From JAWKJY01 sp041393535 (GTDB lineage: Bacteria > Actinomycetota > Thermoleophilia > Gaiellales > Gaiellaceae), in the NCBI GenBank assembly GCA_041393535.1, contig JAWKJY010000004.1, positions 446,207 to 510,206 of the forward strand: a DNA stretch of 64,000 nt. Reading direction: 5' to 3'. The notes under the pieces were generated by a model, which was not told where the DNA came from, searched no databases, and saw only the letters and a list, made by a program, of their open reading frames with translations. A program made the position numbers and the translations under genes. This document shows positions 61,587 through 64,000 of the stretch, in pieces (the stretch's first letter is position 1; each line of letters opens with the position of its first letter).

Positions 61587-63067
61587 ATGCTCGCCGTCGT
61601 CCAGCTCGACGCGGTCTCGCCAGCGCTCGTCGACGAGCTCGTCGCGGCCGACCGGATGCCCGCGCTCGCCGCCCTTCGCGCCGCGGGGACGACGCTGCGC
61701 CTCGAGACGCCGGCGGCCCTCTTCCCGGCCGGGACCTACCAGTCGATCTACACCGGCCAGGAGCCGGCCGGGCACGGGCGCTACTACGGCTTCCAGTGGG
61801 CCGCGGCGCAGCAGCGGGTCGTCTTCCGCGAGTCGCTGCCGCCGGTCGCGTCGGTCTGGGAGCGGCTCGCGCGCGCCGGGCGGCGTCTCCTCGTCGTCGA
61901 CCCGTACGAGGTCGAGCGGCCGGAGGCCCTCCAGGGCCTGCTGCTGAGCGGGATCGGGCTCTGGAACCCGATCAGCATGCGCGCTTCGGCGCCCCGGACG
62001 GCGCCTGGCGGGACGCGGTGCGCCGGCACGGCAGGCCGCCGATGCTGACCGAGATCTTCGGCAAGCCGTCCGCCGGCGCGCTGACGGCCATCCGCGACGA
62101 GGCGCTGCTCGGGGCGCGCCGCGTCGGCGACGTCGTCGTCGACGCGCTGGGGCGGGAGCGCGTCGACCTCGTCTGGGCGAGCGTCCTCTCCACCCACCTG
62201 GCGGGCCACCAGCTCTGGGACGGGTCCCAGGTCGGCGAGGAGGCCTGGCAGGCGGCCGGGCTGGCGGGCGCGCTGCGGGACGTCTACGCGGCCGCGGACG
62301 CGGCGCTGGGGCGGATCGTCGACGCGCTCCCCGACGACGCCGACCTGATCGTCTGCTCGCCCCAGGGGATGGGCGCGAACACGAGCCGCGTCGACCTCCT
62401 GCCCGGGATGCTCACCGCCGTCCTCGGCGAGCGGGGGGCGGAGGACGACACCGGCGGCGGGATCTGGCGCTTCCGGGCGAGCATCCCGACCTCCGCCCGC
62501 GCCGCCGTCTCGCGCGCCCTGCCGGAGGGCGTCGTCCGCGGCCTCTACGCGTCCCTCGCCGTGCGTGGCATCGACTGGTCGAGGACGCGGGCCTTCGCGC
62601 TCCCGGCCGACCACTTCGGCCACGTCCAGCTGAACGTCCGCGGTCGCGAGCGCGACGGCGTCGTCGACCCGGCCGAGGCGGACGAGCTCGCCGATCGGAT
62701 CGCCGCGGGGCTGCTGACGTTCCGGGACGAGGACGGCGGCACCGCCGTCGACTCGGTCGTCCGCGTCGCGCGCGAGCTCGACGGGCCCGGCGTCGCGGCG
62801 CTGCCCGACCTCGTCGTGCGCTGGAGCGAGCGCCCGGCGGCGGGCCTGCGGGCGGTCGTCTCGCCCGAGCACGGGACGGTCCGTCGCGTCGGCGCCGGCA
62901 GCGGGCGCTCGGGCGGCCACACGTCGGAGGCGTGGGCGCTCGTCCGTCCGGGACGCTCCCGGCTGCTGGCGGAGGGAGACGGCCGGGTCGTCGACGTCGC
63001 GGCGACGGCCTGCGCGCTCCTCGGCGCGGACGGGACGGGCCTGCCCGGCACGCCCCTGCTCGGGTGA
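61587..63067 (+). CDS. Alkaline-phosphatase-superfamily enzyme (3 of 3), one frameshift
   Basis: About 493 residues. Start AVVQLDAVSPALVDELVAAD with the first metal Asp, nucleophile region TPAALFPAGTYQSIYTGQEP, then GLWNPIS. The frame shifts near 61975 and resumes ARFGAPDGAWRDAVRRHGRP, DLVWASVLSTHLAGHQLWDG, LIVCSPQGMGANTSRVDLLP and GRSGGHTSEAWALVRPG. The usual SDHG metal motif is replaced by SPQGMG, which may weaken the second metal site. The stop overlaps the following glycosyltransferase (GTGA). Confidence 0.78.
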
Positions 63068-64000
63068 GCGCCGGCCACGTCCTCGTCTGCTGGCGGTCGG
63101 TCCCCGCCGTACGGGGCGAGCCGCACCAGGTCACGCGAGGGCTGGGCGCCCTCGGCCTCGCCGTGCAGCAGGCGGGGGACGATCCGGCCGCGCTCGCGGA
63201 CGCGCGCGCCGTCGTGCTCGTCGGGGCGGCGGGGCGGCTGCCCGCGATCGCGGCGGCGCTCGCCTGCGCCCGGCCCCGCCCGCCCGTCGCGCTCTGGCTG
63301 AACGAGCCCCTGCCGGCAGCGGGTGCGCTCGTCGAGCGCCTGCCCTGCTCGGCGCGCGAGCTGGCGAAGATCGTGCTGCGCGACCCGCGCGCGAACGACG
63401 CCCGGTCGGTCGAGCGCGCCTTGCGGGGCGCCCTGCGCGCGGGCTGGCTCGACGTCGTCGCCGTCCAGTCGGAGGAGCAGGCCGAGCGGGCGCGGGCGCT
63501 CGGCGCGGAGGTCCTCGTCACGCCGTGGGGCTACGAGCCGTCCCTCGGCCGCGACCTCGAGCTCGTACGGGACGTGCCCGTGCTCTTCCTTGGCGCGCTC
63601 GACACGCCGCGCCGCCGACGGCTCGTGCGGCGGCTGCGCAGGGCGGGCGTCCCGCTCGAGGTCGCCGGGAGCTGGCGCGACCCGGCGACGTGGGGCGAGG
63701 AGCGGACGCGCCTGCTCAACCGGACGCGCATCCTGCTCGACCTGCACCGGCGCCCCGGGACGCTCTCCGGGCTGCGTCAGGTGCTGGGGATGGCGAACGG
63801 CGCGCTCGTCGTCGGCGAGCCCATCCGCCGGCCCGAGCCGTTCGTCCCGGGCGAGCACCTCGTCACCGCGCCCGTCGACGAGCTGCCGGCCGCGATCGCC
63901 CGCCTGCTCGCGGACGAGCCGGAGCGCGCACGGCTGGCAGCGGCCGGGCGCCGGCTCGTCACGCAGGAGCTGCGGCTCGAGCGGACGCTCGCGCCCCTCG
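63064..64000 (+). CDS. Glycosyltransferase, CgeB/GT4-like, 3'-truncated
   Basis: The GTG at 63064 opens a frame that runs off the window end; 312 residues are visible. Parts: HVLVCWRSVPAVRGEPHQVT, PPVALWLNEPLPAAGALVER, DVVAVQSEEQAERARALGAE, VLVTPWGYEPSLGRDLELVR, DVPVLFLGALDTPRRRRLVR, and a donor domain RILLDLHRRPGTLSGLRQVL, LVVGEPIRRPEPFVPGEHLV. This resembles CgeB-type glycosyltransferases. Coupled to the AP enzyme by GTGA. The C-terminus is missing. Confidence 0.78.
   Translation, partial: MSAGHVLVCWRSVPAVRGEPHQVTRGLGALGLAVQQAGDDPAALADARAVVLVGAAGRLPAIAAALACARPRPPVALWLNEPLPAAGALVERLPCSARELAKIVLRDPRANDARSVERALRGALRAGWLDVVAVQSEEQAERARALGAEVLVTPWGYEPSLGRDLELVRDVPVLFLGALDTPRRRRLVRRLRRAGVPLEVAGSWRDPATWGEERTRLLNRTRILLDLHRRPGTLSGLRQVLGMANGALVVGEPIRRPEPFVPGEHLVTAPVDELPAAIARLLADEPERARLAAAGRRLVTQELRLERTLAPL

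Noticed and set aside
1..64000. CRISPR arrays, rRNA, tRNA, insertion sequences, prophage, origin
   Set aside because: No regularly spaced repeats, no rRNA or tRNA-like conserved stretches, no transposase or phage genes were found on either strand.

Overview
This 64-kb window is very GC-rich (third codon positions nearly all G/C). It carries many 4-bp ATGA/GTGA gene overlaps, GTG starts, and TAnnnT -10 hexamers placed 6-10 nt before start codons, which is the leaderless-transcript layout of Actinomycetota. From gene content and style I infer a Thermoleophilia-like actinobacterium (Gaiellales/Solirubrobacterales type). That assignment is inference; no rRNA or tRNA gene is present to anchor it.

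Layout. 1-3.0 kb: a sulfate-assimilation operon (ComA-like phosphosulfolactate synthase fragment, CysH, CysC, Sat). 3.1-6.2 kb: a secreted FlgD-Ig-like protein, an O-antigen-ligase-like polymerase and a PIG-L deacetylase. 6.6-11.2 kb: metal homeostasis, with an HxlR regulator, a Fur/Zur repressor, a MoaB-like protein and a ZnuABC-type zinc importer behind a Zur-box-like promoter. 11.5-16.1 kb: an SDR dehydrogenase and hydantoinase/oxoprolinase subunits B and A, both broken by several frameshifts. 16.2-22.2 kb: a DUF3352-like lipoprotein, an alkaline-phosphatase-superfamily (AP) enzyme, a SirB1-like protein, a thioredoxin-like lipoprotein with an in-frame TGA at the first redox Cys, and a divergent FMN-oxidase-like / MocR pair. 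22.2-26.7 kb: a flippase, a cupin/TetR divergent pair with twin operators, and a second AP enzyme. 26.9-64 kb: a large surface-glycan region. It holds glycosyltransferases, a dTDP-glucose-4,6-dehydratase-like enzyme, a DegT aminotransferase, two ATP-grasp ligases, LPG-synthase-like and MOP-like flippases, a deacetylase, a methyltransferase, a second O-antigen ligase, an ABC-2 exporter, an HprK-like kinase, a UDP-galactopyranose-mutase-like flavoenzyme and a third AP enzyme. A histidine kinase, a chemoreceptor and a secreted sugar-dehydrogenase/RTX protein are interspersed.

The glycan genes form short translationally coupled runs: 28.2-30.1, 32.6-35.9, 39.3-45.4, 49.4-52.7 and 58.5-60.0 kb. 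They cover sugar-nucleotide modification, glycosyl transfer, lipid-linked export and polymerisation. Many genes, concentrated at 12.3-15.3, 19.4-21.4 and 52-57 kb, need one-base corrections, often in G/C runs, to restore family motifs. I read most of these as sequence errors or very recent lesions, because codon use stays coding-like in all pieces.

Two items stand out. First, the thioredoxin-like lipoprotein at 19451-20077 (minus) reads HUPVC if its TGA is decoded as selenocysteine, and a perfect 7-bp hairpin with a G-containing loop sits 20 nt downstream, as in bacterial SECIS elements. Second, five intergenic regions share a look-alike block of GTGAC/GTCAC half-sites at helical spacing, a TAnnnT hexamer and GC-rich palindromes; they may be a dispersed regulatory or small-RNA element.
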